Positions 1 through 11,044 are shown, numbered from the stretch's first letter. The stretch: 64,000 nucleotides of DNA from Leguminivora glycinivorella (GCF_023078275.1 NC_062993.1:10415252-10479251), one strand, 5' to 3'. Notes: generated by a model not told the origin, from the sequence alone. Numbers and translations: made by a program.

Positions 1-177
1 ACTTTACATGTAGGGGGGTACCCTAATAAAACATATTTTTCCATTTTTTATTTTTGCCATTTTTTTGGTTTTTGCACTTTGTCGGCGTGATTGATATACA
101 TATTGGTACCAAATTTCAGCTTTCTAGTGCTAACGGTTACTGAGATTATCCGCGGACGGACGGACGGACGGACAGAC
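1..177 (-). repeat. Family F1 (GGGTTCC) repeat, cut by window edge
   Basis: Reverse-oriented 5' part of the interspersed family seen more completely at 25653, 47704 and 49749. It shows the shared GGGGTACCCTAATAAAACAT block, the TTGGTACCAAATTTCAGCTT block and the (GGAC)n microsatellite. The remainder lies left of the window. Confidence 0.8.
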
Positions 178-889
178 TGAATTCAAAGGTTTATTATTTT
201 TTGAAAGCAAGGCGGTTTTATTTTTTGTTAAAAAGTTAATTTATTTGTTGATTTTTAGTGATTCCTATTGATATTATATGTATCAGTCCGAATATATGTA
301 CACTAGTGAAAGAATTATCCTTTAACTCCTAACCATTGAGGAGTTGACCTTCCATCATCAGCTCAGCCACATAAAATTATTACCATCAGGCGTAAATACT
401 GGTTTACCTTTGAAAAATACACTAAAAACATTACATGTGCCTATAACATTTGAAGAGTTCCATTTCTCCAATCCCATCATCAGACCCTGACTTGGTGCCA
501 CTCTCGGGGTTATACCCGTTCGATCAAAAAAAAAATTTTGAAAATCGTCCACAATTCTCGGAGATATCGAGGAACATACATACAAAAAAAAAAAAAAAAA
601 AAAAACATTCAGTCGAAAATATCTTTAAAATCGAAGTTCCGGTCTCGACTGTTCAAAACTTAATCAATCGGAACGAAATTTGAGAATCTGAATAACAATA
701 AAATAGTCTGTGTCGGACCTTTTAGTTTTTTTTGGCTGGGCCGTTTAGTTTTTCGTTGGCTGTAGCGTCTTTAAAAAAAATCAAAAAAATCCAAACAAAA
801 AAAAATCTGTGTTGAAAAAATCATTGCTGTATCTTCAAAAACCAGGAAGGAAATAGTCGAGAGCGTTTGTATGGAGAATTGACCCCTCC
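178..889. other. No gene seen; poly-A tracts
   Basis: AT-rich sequence with long A runs near 525-605 and 770-805. Short open frames here cross homopolymers and show no recognisable protein. The text around 300-680 has the feel of an old interspersed repeat, but no second copy exists in the window to prove it. Confidence 0.4.
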
Positions 890-1033
890 AGCCGGCGTAT
901 CATGCTTCCAATTTTATCACTTGTCCACGTGGATAAGACAACTGTCACTCTCACACTGACATACTTGCCAAAGCGTGACGGATGCTTTATCCACGTGGAT
1001 AAATGATAAAATTGGAATCATAATACGCCGGCT
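890..1033. mobile_element. MITE with about 50-bp terminal inverted repeats
   Basis: Left end AGCCGGCGTATCATGCTTCC and right end matching its reverse complement enclose 144 bp. The arms continue inward through CCAATTTTATCA to the palindrome TCCACGTGGATAA, present once in each arm. No coding capacity. I could not see a convincing target duplication, so the superfamily is open. Confidence 0.75.
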
Positions 1034-1098
1034 GCATCGTCTTAATAAAATTACAATTTGTCAATAATCTATTTACATTAATTAATTTACATTTAAAA

Positions 1099-1339
1099 CT
1101 AGCGTTCGCCCGCGGCTTCGCTCGAGTTAGATTTGATAATTGCGGAATACTCCATACGAACGGCTACCCCCCATTTTAAGGAAGTGGGGGGTTAGAAAGA
1201 GACAAAAAGTAGCCTATGTCACTCTCTATCCTTTCAAATATCTTCAAATAAATAATCACAATTCGTCGCTCCGTTTTGCTATGAAAGACGTACAAACAAA
1301 CAGACACATACAGTTTCCCATTTATAATATTAGTATGGA
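1099..1339 (-). mobile_element. Short non-autonomous Helitron
   Basis: On the minus strand it starts TCCATACTAATATTATAAAT and ends CTAG, with A before and T after, which is the Helitron insertion rule. The body carries the family blocks CTTTCATAGCAAAACGGAGC and TGACATAGGCTACTTTTTGT. It is longer than siblings because of about 60 extra bases near the 3' end. No protein; it would rely on a Rep/helicase supplied in trans. Confidence 0.85.
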
Positions 1340-1348
1340 TTGATAAAA

Positions 1349-1809
1349 CTGTTAGTACTTATTATTTCGCGTCCTATTTTGTTTCTTTATTATTATCAGA
1401 TTCAGATTCAGATTCAGGGGGTAACTCCAGCCAGCAGATCCTGCTGCAAGGACAAGGAAGGGGAGACTACAGGGGGAGGAGATTTTGATACGCAATAGCG
1501 CTGTAGGCTCACGTGACTCTGATGATTGAGCCTAAGAGGCAGCGAGTCGTTGGATATGTCTGCGTCACATCTCACCGACTAAGACTCGAACGCAGAATCA
1601 GACAGAGTACGTTTGCAAACTGGCTCATTGCGCAGCAACCTCTGCTGCCCCGCCGTAGGCCCCCGCAGCCTGTCCAAGACACCAGAGCACCCAGTAGATA
1701 GGGTTGGGAGTGTAGGGTTTGCAGTCAGGATAGTAGGAGAGACGGGAAATTTGGAGCCTGTTAGTACTTATTATTTCGCGTCCTATTTTGTTTCTTTATT
1801 ATTATCAGA
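1349..1809 (-). mobile_element. 357-bp insert between perfect 52-bp direct repeats
   Basis: Positions 1349-1400 and 1758-1809 are identical. Between them lies GC-richer DNA beginning on the plus strand with (ATTCAG)n. Read on the minus strand this is a 3' microsatellite tail, suggesting a retroelement 3' fragment inserted with an unusually long target duplication. A tandem segmental duplication is the alternative. No protein is recognised with confidence. Confidence 0.5.
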
Positions 1810-2375
1810 ACAAAAAAAGTAAATGGGTTTCGGTAGACATGCTGATAGACAGTCGGACGAAAACAAGATATGTCAGGGTTCCCGTTTTAAGGGTTCTTTG
1901 ACTAAAATGGTCAAAATGGAATGGAATGGTCATTTTATAGTGTCGTAGTTCTTAGTTGTCTATAAGTCACAGCCATTTTCCTCGGAAACTAATTAGCGAA
2001 TATTACCTAGTATTAATCTCTTCAAAAACCTACAGAACCCTGAAAATACGTAAAAACCAAGCAGTTTATGAAGTAATTAAACGGAGTGCGCTGGCGCATA
2101 ATCGTATATATGCAATTGATTGTGCAGTGAAAGTTCCGGAAACTTCCCACTAGTTCCGATTTACGAAAGCAGGAAAAGAAGTTAATTGGCCAATAACCAG
2201 TTGTAATAGTAAATCGTTAAACGAATTCAAGCGAGGCGATGGAGTATTCAAATCACAGAAATATATTTAGAAGAAAAAAGTTCATTTATTTGTATAGGAG
2301 CCAAGCGTGTCACATTTTGTTGTGACATAGAAAAGAATAGAAAATATTTATTTGGCAAAGAGATTTTTTTTTTAA
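1810..2375. other. No gene seen; short repeat at 2278-2320
   Basis: AT-rich DNA. The stretch 2278-2320 (TCATTTATTTGTATAGGAGC) is related to 14538-14575, so at least that part is a dispersed repeat. Confidence 0.4.
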
Positions 2376-2612
2376 TTAGCCTCTTTTGTGTCTAAAGGCC
2401 TCCCCTCGCTTTCTCCACTCGACCCTGTTGTCGGCATTTTCCCACCATTTTGGGTAGAACGCGTCCAGGTCGTCCCGCCATCTCCTTTTTGGTTTCGCGG
2501 GTTTGGTTTGGTGTTTCGCGGGTCCCAGTCTGTAAACATTTTGGCCCTCCTTTCCGGGTGCATGCGGCAGACATGTCCAGCCGAGTCCCACTTTAGCTTA
2601 GCGGCATAGAGA
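2376..2612 (-). pseudogene. LINE reverse transcriptase C-terminal remnant
   Basis: The minus strand encodes the characteristic tail of lepidopteran LINE polyproteins: KLKWDSAGHVCRMHPERRAK, followed after a frame change by RRWRDDLDAFYPKWW and VEWRKRGEAFRHKRG. The two blocks are in different frames, so the copy carries at least one frameshift. A related remnant lies at 55569-55793. It is a dead 5'-truncated copy; only the C-terminal tail downstream of the RT core remains. Confidence 0.75.
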
Positions 2613-2904
2613 TACATAATAAAAACAACAAGTAATAATAACTAGTACAGCAAATAAGATGCCACTCAGCGTAAACCGTATCTAATAGGCGCGGCACTGG
2701 TGTTCAGGGCAACCAGAAAATTAATAAGGGCCAGTTGCATCAACCACATTTGACCGACACATCATCGTCACGCAGCAGATATGTATGGAACTTCCCATAC
2801 AATAAAAATTTAACGAACGCTTTATCGGTGACAGATGGGTTGATGTAACCGGCCCTAAAATATGTTTCACTTTAAATATTCCCCCCCCCCCTATCCTCCC
2901 CCTA
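2613..2904. other. No gene seen; C-tract
   Basis: Unassigned sequence ending in a run of C residues at 2881-2890. Nothing coding is supported. Confidence 0.4.
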
Positions 2905-3300
2905 CTAGATGGTGTGCTCAAATTACTGCACCTATGCGATTGAAACTGCACGAGGCCATGCGCTTGGCGAGGAACAGACGCCTATGGAGAGACCTAGTCT
3001 TCAACAGAATGACATGATGTCACAATCCTCAGCATTGAGGGAAAGGCTAAAGAAGAGAAACAGTATTAAGAATTGCCATATCCTACCAGGGGCCCATTTC
3101 TCGAAGCTACAAGTTACAATTTACAAGTGGTGAATAGTCAATGTCTAATAAGACAAGTCGGAAAGAGAATTCCGCTTGTAGCTTGTAACTTTCAGTTTTG
3201 AGAAATGGGCTCCAGGGTGCCATGTGATCCTATGTACTATATGTAAATTGTAAACAACTTTGTAACCATGGTTGGCAATAAACGATTATCTTATCTTATA
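2905..3300 (+). mobile_element. LINE 3' end, interrupted by a MITE
   Basis: In the plus frame around 2942-3013 I read HEAMRLARNRRLWRDLVFN followed by a stop, which resembles the usual LINE C-terminus (basic stretch, then W-R-x-L-V). Downstream is a 3' untranslated region with GGCAATAAACGATTATC and a short (ATCTT)n tail at 3279-3300. The MITE at 3091-3211 splits this untranslated region. The copy is 5'-truncated and inactive. It lies tail to tail with the minus-strand RT fragment beginning at 3326. Confidence 0.65.
3091..3211. mobile_element. GGCCC MITE with 5-bp target duplication
   Basis: Ends are GGCCCATTTCTCGAAGCTAC and the inverse of AGCCCATTTCTCAAAA, 121 bp in all. CCAGG occurs immediately on both sides (3086-3090 and 3212-3216), a plausible 5-bp target duplication. 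A second family member is at 19657-19783. Both arms repeat CTTGTA/TACAAG motifs. Confidence 0.75.
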
Positions 3301-3325
3301 AATAAACAGAACGTAAGAGCACTTG

Positions 3326-4888
3326 TTACTTACCTGTGATAGGAAATATGGTATAAAAAGAGAGACAATATGCATTAAATAATGTACATTTGACTCCCCT
3401 GCTACACCCGGCAAACCTGCGGGCTATCATGTTGCCACGAACAGCCAGGGCTCTTCTCTCTCTTTCCATGTCACTGTCGTCCTTCATGTCATCCGTCAGT
3501 ATATGGCCAAGATATTTGAACCGCTGCACAATACGCAGCTTCTCTCCATTCAATCGAACTTCCGGTATATTCTCCGGACCCCTTCCAGCCTTAAAGACCA
3601 TCAGTTCTGTTTTCGCCACATTATAAATCAGCCCGTGAGAATTTACATAATTCTCACAGACTGACACCAGCTTTCTCAGACCCTTGATGGAGGGGCTGAG
3701 CAACACCATATCGTCAGCGTAGCTGAGACTGTTAATACAGACATCGCCTACGTGACAACCGACTCCAGTGCCCCTCAGCCTCCCCATCAAATCATTGACG
3801 TAAAGGTTAAAGAGGTCCGGAGAAGTAAGTCCACCTTGACGTACCCCGCATTCTAATATGTAACTATTAGACGTCGTGTCGCCCCATTTCACATAATTGG
3901 TTTGGTTTCCGTACCAGTACTCAAAGACTCTTACCAAGTCCTCAGGTACTCCTGAGCCGCGCATCTTACCCCACAGAATTTCATAATTCACAAGGTCAAA
4001 TGCACGGCTAAGGTCGAGGAAGCATGCGTAGACCGTTGTGTTATTACTAACATAATGGTCCACAGCATGCTTCAGACTGACGATCGCGGAATCAGTCGAG
4101 AGACCGGGACGGAAACCAAACTGCGCGTCGTCTATGCCTAGCGTCTGAAGCAGTCTAGGCTGCAGCAGCCGCTCAAATATCTTGCCCACTACCGTTCCGA
4201 GGGAGATTGGCCGGTAGTTAGCCGATGACGACAAATCTCCTGTTCGGTTCTTGACAATCGGGACGACGATAGTACGTATCATGTCATCAGGAAGATAAGA
4301 GTATCGCAAACATAAGTTAAATAAGGTACAAAGTTTCTCATAGATCAAGTCGCCTGAAAAGAGTATGTGCTCAAGGCTAAGGTCATCATGGCCTGGTGAT
4401 TTGCCTCTCTTCATGTTTTTAACCACTTTTGCGACGTCTGCAGCAGAGAAGCGCAAAGGCTGCTGTGGTTGAGCAGTGACGGATCCACGTCGCGCGTCGT
4501 TAAGCACAGACGGCGGCACTGATCTAGGAGAAACCCTGAACCTCTGTCTAAAAATATCGGCTATCTGCGCCTGCTGCTGGACGCCGTCCACACTCACTGG
4601 TAATTGCGGTCTAAAATTGTGTTTTTTAATTTCATTCCAAAATTTTGCAAAGTTTTTATTTTTCCTGGACTCGGCTAAGATATCTAATTTAACTTTTTCT
4701 TCGTTTTTTTGGCACCATCTTAATTTACTTTTAAAGATTCTACGACTAGCACACACGTTTTCAAACAATGGACCCGTGGACGGTTTACCTGCAGCAAGCC
4801 AACAGTTAAAATGTATTCTAAAAGCACTGTGACTCTCTTTAATATGAAACAGCGCGGTTGTAATATCAAATGATTTGAAGTCAATAAA
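3326..4888 (-). pseudogene. Non-LTR retrotransposon reverse transcriptase, both ends missing
   Basis: An open minus-strand frame of about 521 codons bounded by a TGA at 4889-4891. From the in-frame TTG at 4768 it gives 480 residues. RT motifs appear in order: NYRPISLGTVVGKIFERLL (about residues 184-202), AQFGFRPGLSTDSAI (215-229), catalytic LDLSRAFD (251-258), CGVRQGGLTSPDLF (307-320) and the active-site box YADD (350-353). The N-terminal linker is present, but the endonuclease domain that normally precedes it is absent. The protein also ends before the usual thumb and C-terminal tail, where the frame runs into FYTIFPITGK and stops. RT core motifs are intact, so this is a fairly young 5'- and 3'-truncated copy. 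Motif style suggests the CR1/L2-like group, which is inference. The final codons overlap a CAG/GTAAGT splice-donor-like sequence. Confidence 0.9.
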
Positions 4889-4891
4889 TCA

Positions 4892-5400
4892 ATTAAGCAA
4901 TTACATAAAATTGTTAATGGCTTGTAAAATAATGACTGTCTAGTTTTAATATAACATAAATCGTTTTCCTGTACGGCTCCCTACTACCATAACTTTAAAA
5001 TATGTTACTCGATACCGAACCGTCAGAGAGAATGTATAAAATTTTGGGGTTTGCACTTTGCAGGCACACTATTGGCGTTAGACCCGTCTGTCAAATAAAA
5101 AAAAATACGCGTGATCTATATATTACGGCTATTACCGCGTCAATAATATAGTAACCCTGCTGACTGTTCATTTTCTCCATACATTTTCCGAAACGTTATC
5201 CCACATAGCACAATTATCTATATGACCGACAGAAACCCCTCTTAAACACGAAAAAAGTCAACAGACCAAAAAGTGCGGACTTGTTTCTTCAGGGATCAGC
5301 ACTTTTGACGGTCCTTGAAGACGAGCGGTGTTGTTCAACGTCCCTTTTTGCCCCTTCCTTACTTAACGAACCGACTAAACAATAAAATGAAATACATATA
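4892..5400. other. No gene seen
   Basis: AT-rich sequence without a supported frame or a repeat match elsewhere in the window. Confidence 0.4.
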
Positions 5401-5652
5401 ATTAACCGGGCAACTAAAATATTAAACGGGAAGTAATGTCGGGCATACAATAATATAATATGGCTGTGTTTTAATATTGTGGCGACAAAAAAAATATATG
5501 AGCCTCAAATATTAAGCATCATTATTATTGAAAAACGGCAGCAAATTTCAAGCGACAAAAATATTGCCGAGGAACATTAAACAATACTTTGGCGACTAAA
5601 ATAATAATTGGCACCTAGTATTGTAAAGCGTAAGATTTTTTTATATTTGTAG

Positions 5653-6160
5653 TAGGGATGTACCGACTAGGCCGACTACCGACTAGTCGGCGCTTGAGTG
5701 GCCGATTAGTCGGCCGACTAGTCGGCTAGTCGGCCAAAACATAATTTTTGACTAAATTCACATTTTGAATGTCATTTTTGGTTCTACGTTCGCGCTTTTT
5801 ATGTTTTTTTACAGGTTCAAATGTTCATGCTAATATTTATATACATTTTCCATTTTTAACAAGCGGCTTGGCTTAGTGGGTAGTGATCCTGCCTATGAAA
5901 TCTGTAATCCTAGGTAGGAAATTTATTTCTGTGATGATTACAGAAATTTGTTGTTTTGACAAAGAAAGGAATTACAAATAGGTACATAATGCAACCATAA
6001 TTTTCAGCTGATAATTTAGTTTTGTACTGTTTTTCTATCAGTAATGAAGTGCCGACTAATCGGCCTCTTTTGCCGACTAGTCCCCGACTAATCGCCGACT
6101 AGAAATGTGGCCGGATAGTCGGCTTTCCCGACTAGTCGGCGACTAGTCGGTACATCCCTA
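5653..6160. mobile_element. hAT MITE with CCGACTAGTCGG arrays
   Basis: Ends are TAGGGATGTACCGACTAG and its inverse, 508 bp. The 8-bp duplication ATTTGTAG flanks it exactly (5645-5652 and 6161-6168), the hAT signature. Both subterminal regions carry several copies of CCGACTAGTCGG or half-sites, probably transposase binding sites. No transposase is encoded. A SINE head fragment lies inside. Confidence 0.9.
5861..5955 (+). mobile_element. SINE S1 head fragment inside the hAT MITE
   Basis: GGCTTAGTGGGTAGTGATCC (box A-like) followed by TTATTTCTGTGATGATTACA matches the head of the S1 SINE seen complete at 11045-11266. Box B is decayed and the 3' half is missing. Confidence 0.6.
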
Positions 6161-6295
6161 ATTTGTAGTCATATAGATGTTAGCACCTAAATAATTATAC
6201 TTAGCTCATCGTTTAAAGTAGTATTTAAATTGCGGAGGCAACTAAAAAAATAATTGGGCAGTAGGTTTTTTTAAAACACATATAAAATCGTTTCT

Positions 6296-6441
6296 TTATG
6301 GAAACGATGGTCTCATCGGAAGATCAGCGCTGGAAGTCACCAGCAACACGCTGAGGTGAGGCCATTTCGTGGCACTTCATTCCTTTCTGTCTTGTTGGTA
6401 CCTATTAATGTGTATTTTGTCTTGCCTGTGTTCACGAATAA
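6296..6441 (+). mobile_element. Retroelement 3' end
   Basis: GGTCTCATCGGAAGATCAGC, then AGGTGAGGCCATTTCGTGGC and a terminal CGAATAAATGTTTATTC with polyadenylation signal. A related minus-strand stretch at 15300-15380 shares the GGAAGATCAGCGCTG and CCATTTCGTG blocks, so this is a dispersed non-LTR 3' region. Confidence 0.55.
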
Positions 6442-6554
6442 ATGTTTATTCTATTCAAACATCGTATTTGCGACCCGTAAACCACGGGTAGTATTTAAAT
6501 ATCTCACATCTATTTTCGAGAGAGTTGCAAGCGAGAGACCAAATCATTTTATAA

Positions 6555-6705
6555 TAAGTACACAGCAAAAAGGAGTGTATAAGCTTCTAATGGGTCGGTA
6601 ACGCGCATGTGACACCCCTTGAGTTGCAGGCGTCCATAGGTTACGGTGACCGCTTTCCATCAGGCCGATCGTATGCTTGTTTGCCACCGACGTGGTATTC
6701 AAAAA
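6555..6705 (+). repeat. Repeat F8 (GCGCATGTGACAC), A-rich tail
   Basis: Near-identical to 13440-13582: CACAGCAAAA, GCGCATGTGACAC, GTTGCAGGCGTCCATAGGTT and TTGTTTGCCACCGACGTGGT, then an A-rich 3' end. The conserved 3' edge and A tail fit a LINE or SINE 3' end on the plus strand. No reading frame. Confidence 0.7.
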
Positions 6706-7454
6706 AAATTGCCATGATAATCGTATAGTATAATATTCTACGGAAGTACTCTTAATTTAGAAGATTATTTTGCTTATGAACATTATGCCAGCATAAGATT
6801 CGATATTATAAAATCTGCGGAACGATTTATGCCAAAGCATATTCTGAGTAAGGTTTTCTTGCCAAAAAAAAAATAATCTTTCACAGTGATGTTAAGACTG
6901 CGTAAGGCCAGTCTTAGATTCGATAGAGTAAACGTCATGAAAAGTTAAATTAATTGTGTAGACGAAGTTGCCAGCACCCCCAAACACCTAATTTCTTACC
7001 CATAAGTATAATATTTTGTCGACCGTTATATTTTATAAGAATCCTTTTTTTTTATTAAAATGACAGCTCAGGTGATGAGTGCCGATGTATAAATTTTAAA
7101 TGTACTTTTTATGTTAATTTGCTATATAAATATTTTAAAAGAACTGTATATTTTATATTAATAGACAGCCGTTTTCCTATTAAACTGTATCTCTTAAATT
7201 GTTTCCAATATAATTATTCAGTTGCCAAATAAATAGTTGGTACTCGCGTCTGAATAAACCGTAGCTGTAATGACATTAAAATGCTACCTCATATTGAAAT
7301 ATTTTGAGGCCCCATTTTAGTCGCCAAACTATTATTTTTGATACCCATTTCTATGGTTATTTAGTCGCCTGGTTAAATACGTGCCAAATGAAATTGTATT
7401 ATACTTCCCATCTGAAGTCAAGTTTAGTTCCACTAATGGTGATCCCACACTGGC

Positions 7455-7735
7455 TGTTATATAGTACTTGGGCGACCGAGCTTCGCTCGGTTCTATTTTA
7501 TAAAATAAAACTTCTGGCCAGGATTCGAACCCTGATACCTGTGTGCAGCATGCGATTATTAGACCGACGCACTCCGACGACGAAATTAGCGACCATATTT
7601 TGCGTTTACTCATGCGAAAGAAAAACGCATGAAAACTCGAAAATTCGCGTGTTCCGGGACCTAAGGCTAAGCTAGATCGATTTTTCACCCCCGAAAACCC
7701 CCACATAACAAATTTCAGCGAAACCGTAAGAGCGG
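7455..7735 (-). mobile_element. tRNA-related SINE S3
   Basis: On the minus strand it contains a box B-like CAGGGTTCGAATCCTGG preceded by a tRNA-like body and followed by a terminal hairpin ACCGAGCGAAGCTCGGT. The same order is found on the plus strand at 26993-27365. Copies differ by many substitutions. It would be Pol III transcribed and moved by a LINE, by family analogy. Confidence 0.6.
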
Positions 7736-8302
7736 TTTCCGAGATCGCCGGTATATATATAAATAAATATACAAGAACTGCTCGTTTAAAGGTATAAGAT
7801 ATAACATGGTAGACAGGACAACGCGATGGCGTCATGGCGCGCGTATATAACATTTATAACAACTCAGTGTGGGAGCACCATTAGATTTTTTTTTCACAAT
7901 CCCGTGTAGACGGACCTTTACTCGTTGCTTTTTTTTAAATGATGATTTATTCAGCACCATTAAATACGTAACACACTTTACATGGAATTTGACAGTTGAC
8001 AGCCCACTAACCCTGAGTTAAATGATTGGTGCAAGTGGACCTTAATCATCTAAGGGCCACTTTCTTTTCAAAACATTACATCATAATTAACCATTAAATA
8101 ACAACATACAATTTAACTGCAAAAGTATTCATCAAAGAATATGAACAGACTAGGTACTCTATGGAAATCAATTTCAATAAATTATATTATTGTCTGTATG
8201 TGGGAATACCGTATGACATTACACTGTGAAAATCAAATTCTGTCATAACTAAATTCCATATAAAATAGTGGGTTAACCTCGGGCTAACCCTCTATTTTCG
8301 AT
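7736..8302. other. No gene seen
   Basis: AT-rich sequence. A loose inverted similarity (CCCACTAACCCTGAGTTAA near 8002, GGTTAACCTCGGGCTAACCC near 8271) hints at an old MITE but I cannot define ends. Confidence 0.3.
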
Positions 8303-8505
8303 GGTGCAAGCACATCTCGGACACTGGCGATCGAATATATGAAAGAGGCGCGTGCCTAGCACACATTTTAAGCTCGTGTAGGTGAACGCGTACCATGCTT
8401 GTACGAGTTAGATATGACAGGTCGATTGTTCGCGTTTTTGACAGGCGGTAACTGTCAGGTAACCGAGAGGGGGTGGGCGGCACTTTCAGCGGGGAGCGGG
8501 AGTGG
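8303..8505 (+). repeat. Repeat F4, about 200 bp
   Basis: Matches 45985-46198 in inverse orientation over its whole length, with shared blocks GGTGAACGCGTACCATGCTT, GACAGGCGGTAACTGTCAGG and GCGGGGAGCGGGAGTGGC. No box A or B and no frame common to both copies. Nature unknown. Confidence 0.7.
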
Positions 8506-10477
8506 CCATACTGTTGTAATGGTATTGGGGGGGCCTAAAATACCATGCTGAAGGCTTTAGAGAATTAAATAAATTAGATTGATTAAGGTGTAGATGAATC
8601 TAAGGAGTCTGAGCTACTATATGGGGTAGTTGTAAGGAAAGGCACATGGCGATTTATAAAATTGAAATATATTATCGCAAATTTATTAAGGTATAGGGCG
8701 TTCCTATCAAAGAAATCTATAAGGCATTCGTTATATAAAATGAAATCAATAATCTATGAATGCAAACTTGAATACACTACAGAAATACGTACTTGAGGAA
8801 AATAATTTAGGCCTTTATCACTTGAAATATTTATATAAATTATAAGACAAAAGTGTATACAATACAAGTCAACCTATAGCCCATACCTTTGCGGGGACAA
8901 TCTATTAAGTCAATGGCTCATGAAGTAAGGGAAAACCCGCTAAAACCCTTACTTCGCCTTATTAATGTAACGTCTACATACAATGTCTACATAACATCTA
9001 TATGTTCTAGTTAATACAACAATACAATAATTCATTAGGAATTGTAATAACAGAATTTCCATAATTTCCAAGACAGTTTACTCTAAACACAGTTTGAGTT
9101 ATAATAAATGCACATGATGTTTAATCTGTAGGATATAACAATATAATATCGATCGTCTCGTTTCAATCCTTTCCGAAATGTATTTAGGTACATTAGATAT
9201 CTCAGGAACTCGAATCCTGGTTTCAACAAATATATATGGAATATATTTAACATAGTGGCGAGGCTCGAACTCGCACTAATATTCATCAATAAAATGTCAT
9301 ACAAGATATGTAACACAAAGCTGAAAGAAACTGAAGAAACATTATACAGTTACTTTAAAATACTAATTAACCATTACGAGGTTATTGAATTTGTCCCAAC
9401 AATAAATCCAGATTATAACGCAAGAATTGAACTTGCCTTGCACTTGAACAAAGATAATTAAAATATGTTGTGTTACTTAAAATACAACTTGAGACGCTGT
9501 TTTGATAAAAGAGGTACTTAGCTCGTTTATCGCCGGATCCGGAACCACTGGCTTTATTTTCTACTATAAAGAACTTCTAAATTAATCTTTAACAATTATT
9601 ACAATTATATATGATCAGGGAACAAATTGAACAAAGCTGGAAAGACTTGGGTCTTTCTTGGAGTCTAAAATCAGAGTGTCCTGCTACTCTCATCCCTTGT
9701 GTTGACTGAAATCCCTACTAAACCAACTTACTTCTAGTTACGATAATATCAACTTTATTAACAATAATATAAGGTTTTCGTCGCTACAATTATCCGATTG
9801 CGTACACGTTTCTTCAATGGAACCTTGTCCCTTCCAAGGCTCTGATTGGTGCGCTGTCTCGCTCTATCTTACTGCAGCGGTGCACGTTGTCTCGTTTGGC
9901 GTGGTCAGGGGCTTGAGGGACCCCCGCTGTCACTTTTGCAACGAATGATACGGTCATGGTCAAATGCCTCGACACATGGGCTCCAGATGTCCTGGAAACA
10001 GTTTACCAAGGAGAGTAGACTTTGTATGGAATAATATACCATATTAGAATATGCTTACGTTATAGGTTTGGCGTACGGTGTGCATTGTGCGATAGCGGTT
10101 TTTCTGTTGTTCCAGTAAACTCATAAATAAATCTTATAATGGGTTTTGTTTTTAAATTTCTATAGAATATCTTTTAACTAAAATATTGAGCAATCCGAGA
10201 ATGGGAAACAGCCTGCTTTCTATTTTTATTGCCGCCCTTTTTTTTCGGCTAGCCATTTTAAATTTATTACTTATAACCGATGGCAATTTTAATCACCTAT
10301 TTATAACTACTTAGTAAAGCACGTATTCACGTATGTGGAATACGGGTTGCCATCTCACTGTACGATAGTACTCTTTATTATACTGTGGTGCAAGTGACCA
10401 TAAGTGTTGTTAGAAATTCAAAAGACATGACAAGTATCAAAGAATTTGTATTACTCGTACGTGTCCAATACTTTTAA
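8506..10477. other. No gene seen; mixed AT-rich DNA
   Basis: No supported gene. A 9-bp perfect stem (AAGTAAGGG...CCCTTACTT) sits near 8926-8957. A GCGAGGCTCGAACTCGC fragment near 9257 looks like a tRNA T-arm but lacks the rest. A GC-richer patch at 9780-10025 is unassigned. Confidence 0.35.
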
Positions 10478-10537
10478 AATAATAAATAAATAAATAAATA
10501 TTATAGGACATTCTTACACAGATTGACTGAGTCCCAC
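10478..10537 (-). mobile_element. SINE S1 tail fragment
   Basis: Minus-strand 3' tail of S1: the (AATA)n run followed by TATAGGACATTCTTACACAG and GACTGAGTCCCACC. Only the last 60 bp of the element survive. Confidence 0.6.
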
Positions 10538-10660
10538 CAGGGGCGGCTCACTCCGCGATACTATCGCCGCGCTACAAGTACATGCTGGCGGCCGCGAGTT
10601 CGCGGCCTAATCAGGGGTGGCGCGCGTTCTTACGGAACGCACGTTCGCACTTTCTATTGT
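10538..10660. other. GC-rich unassigned patch
   Basis: CpG-rich stretch with GGCGGCCGCGAGTTCGCGGCC at its core, directly beside an S1 tail. No frame is convincing. Probably part of an unidentified repeat. Confidence 0.3.
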
Positions 10661-10747
10661 TACTTTACGTCGCAAGTTTTTTTAAAGCTTTATATGCGAT
10701 GTCCGCGTGTGAATGGCTAATAGTGCTTAGTTAAATAGACATCACGA

Positions 10748-10900
10748 ATAAAATAGTACAATCTTACACAGATCTACTATTGATATTGATTAAGTCCTAC
10801 GGAAAAGTTCAAAAAGGCTTGTGATGTTGGGACTTAAACAAAAATATATAAATACTGTATATACATATACCTAGAAAGTACCCAAGACTGGAATATAATA
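10748..10900 (-). mobile_element. SINE S1, 5'-truncated
   Basis: Minus-strand S1 body: TACAATCTTACACAG, AAGTCCTACGGAAAAG, GGCTTGTGATGTTGGGAC and the ATATATAAATACT block, aligning with 11045-11170. The tRNA-like head is missing. Confidence 0.6.
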
Positions 10901-11044
10901 TTATAGTATAACATTTTATACATAGGCAACCCTATCGTCCGACGCTGCGCACGTGAGGCTCGTTTCTTTGTTAGAATTTTGTAGGCATTTAAAAGGCGGC
11001 ATTTCGTGAACATCAAAGCAGTGGGCCTTCTGTACTTGTACTAT

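Larger units (their letters stand above)
5401..7440. mobile_element. Candidate element built of degenerate GGCGACTAAA motifs
   Basis: Between 5401 and 5625, and again at 6180-6265, short variants of GGCRACTAAAATAATAATT recur in one orientation (for example 5408, 5480, 5551, 5591, 6237). Near the right edge the inverse TTTTAGTCGCCAAA (7316) and TTTAGTCGCCTGG (7361) appear. This polarity flip suggests a non-autonomous element with diverged inverted halves and later insertions inside it. No termini or target duplication could be fixed, so the boundaries are approximate. Confidence 0.4.

Noticed and set aside
9083..9316. tRNA gene near GCGAGGCTCGAACTCGC
   Set aside because: Only a T-arm-like stretch; no acceptor, D or anticodon stems can be built.
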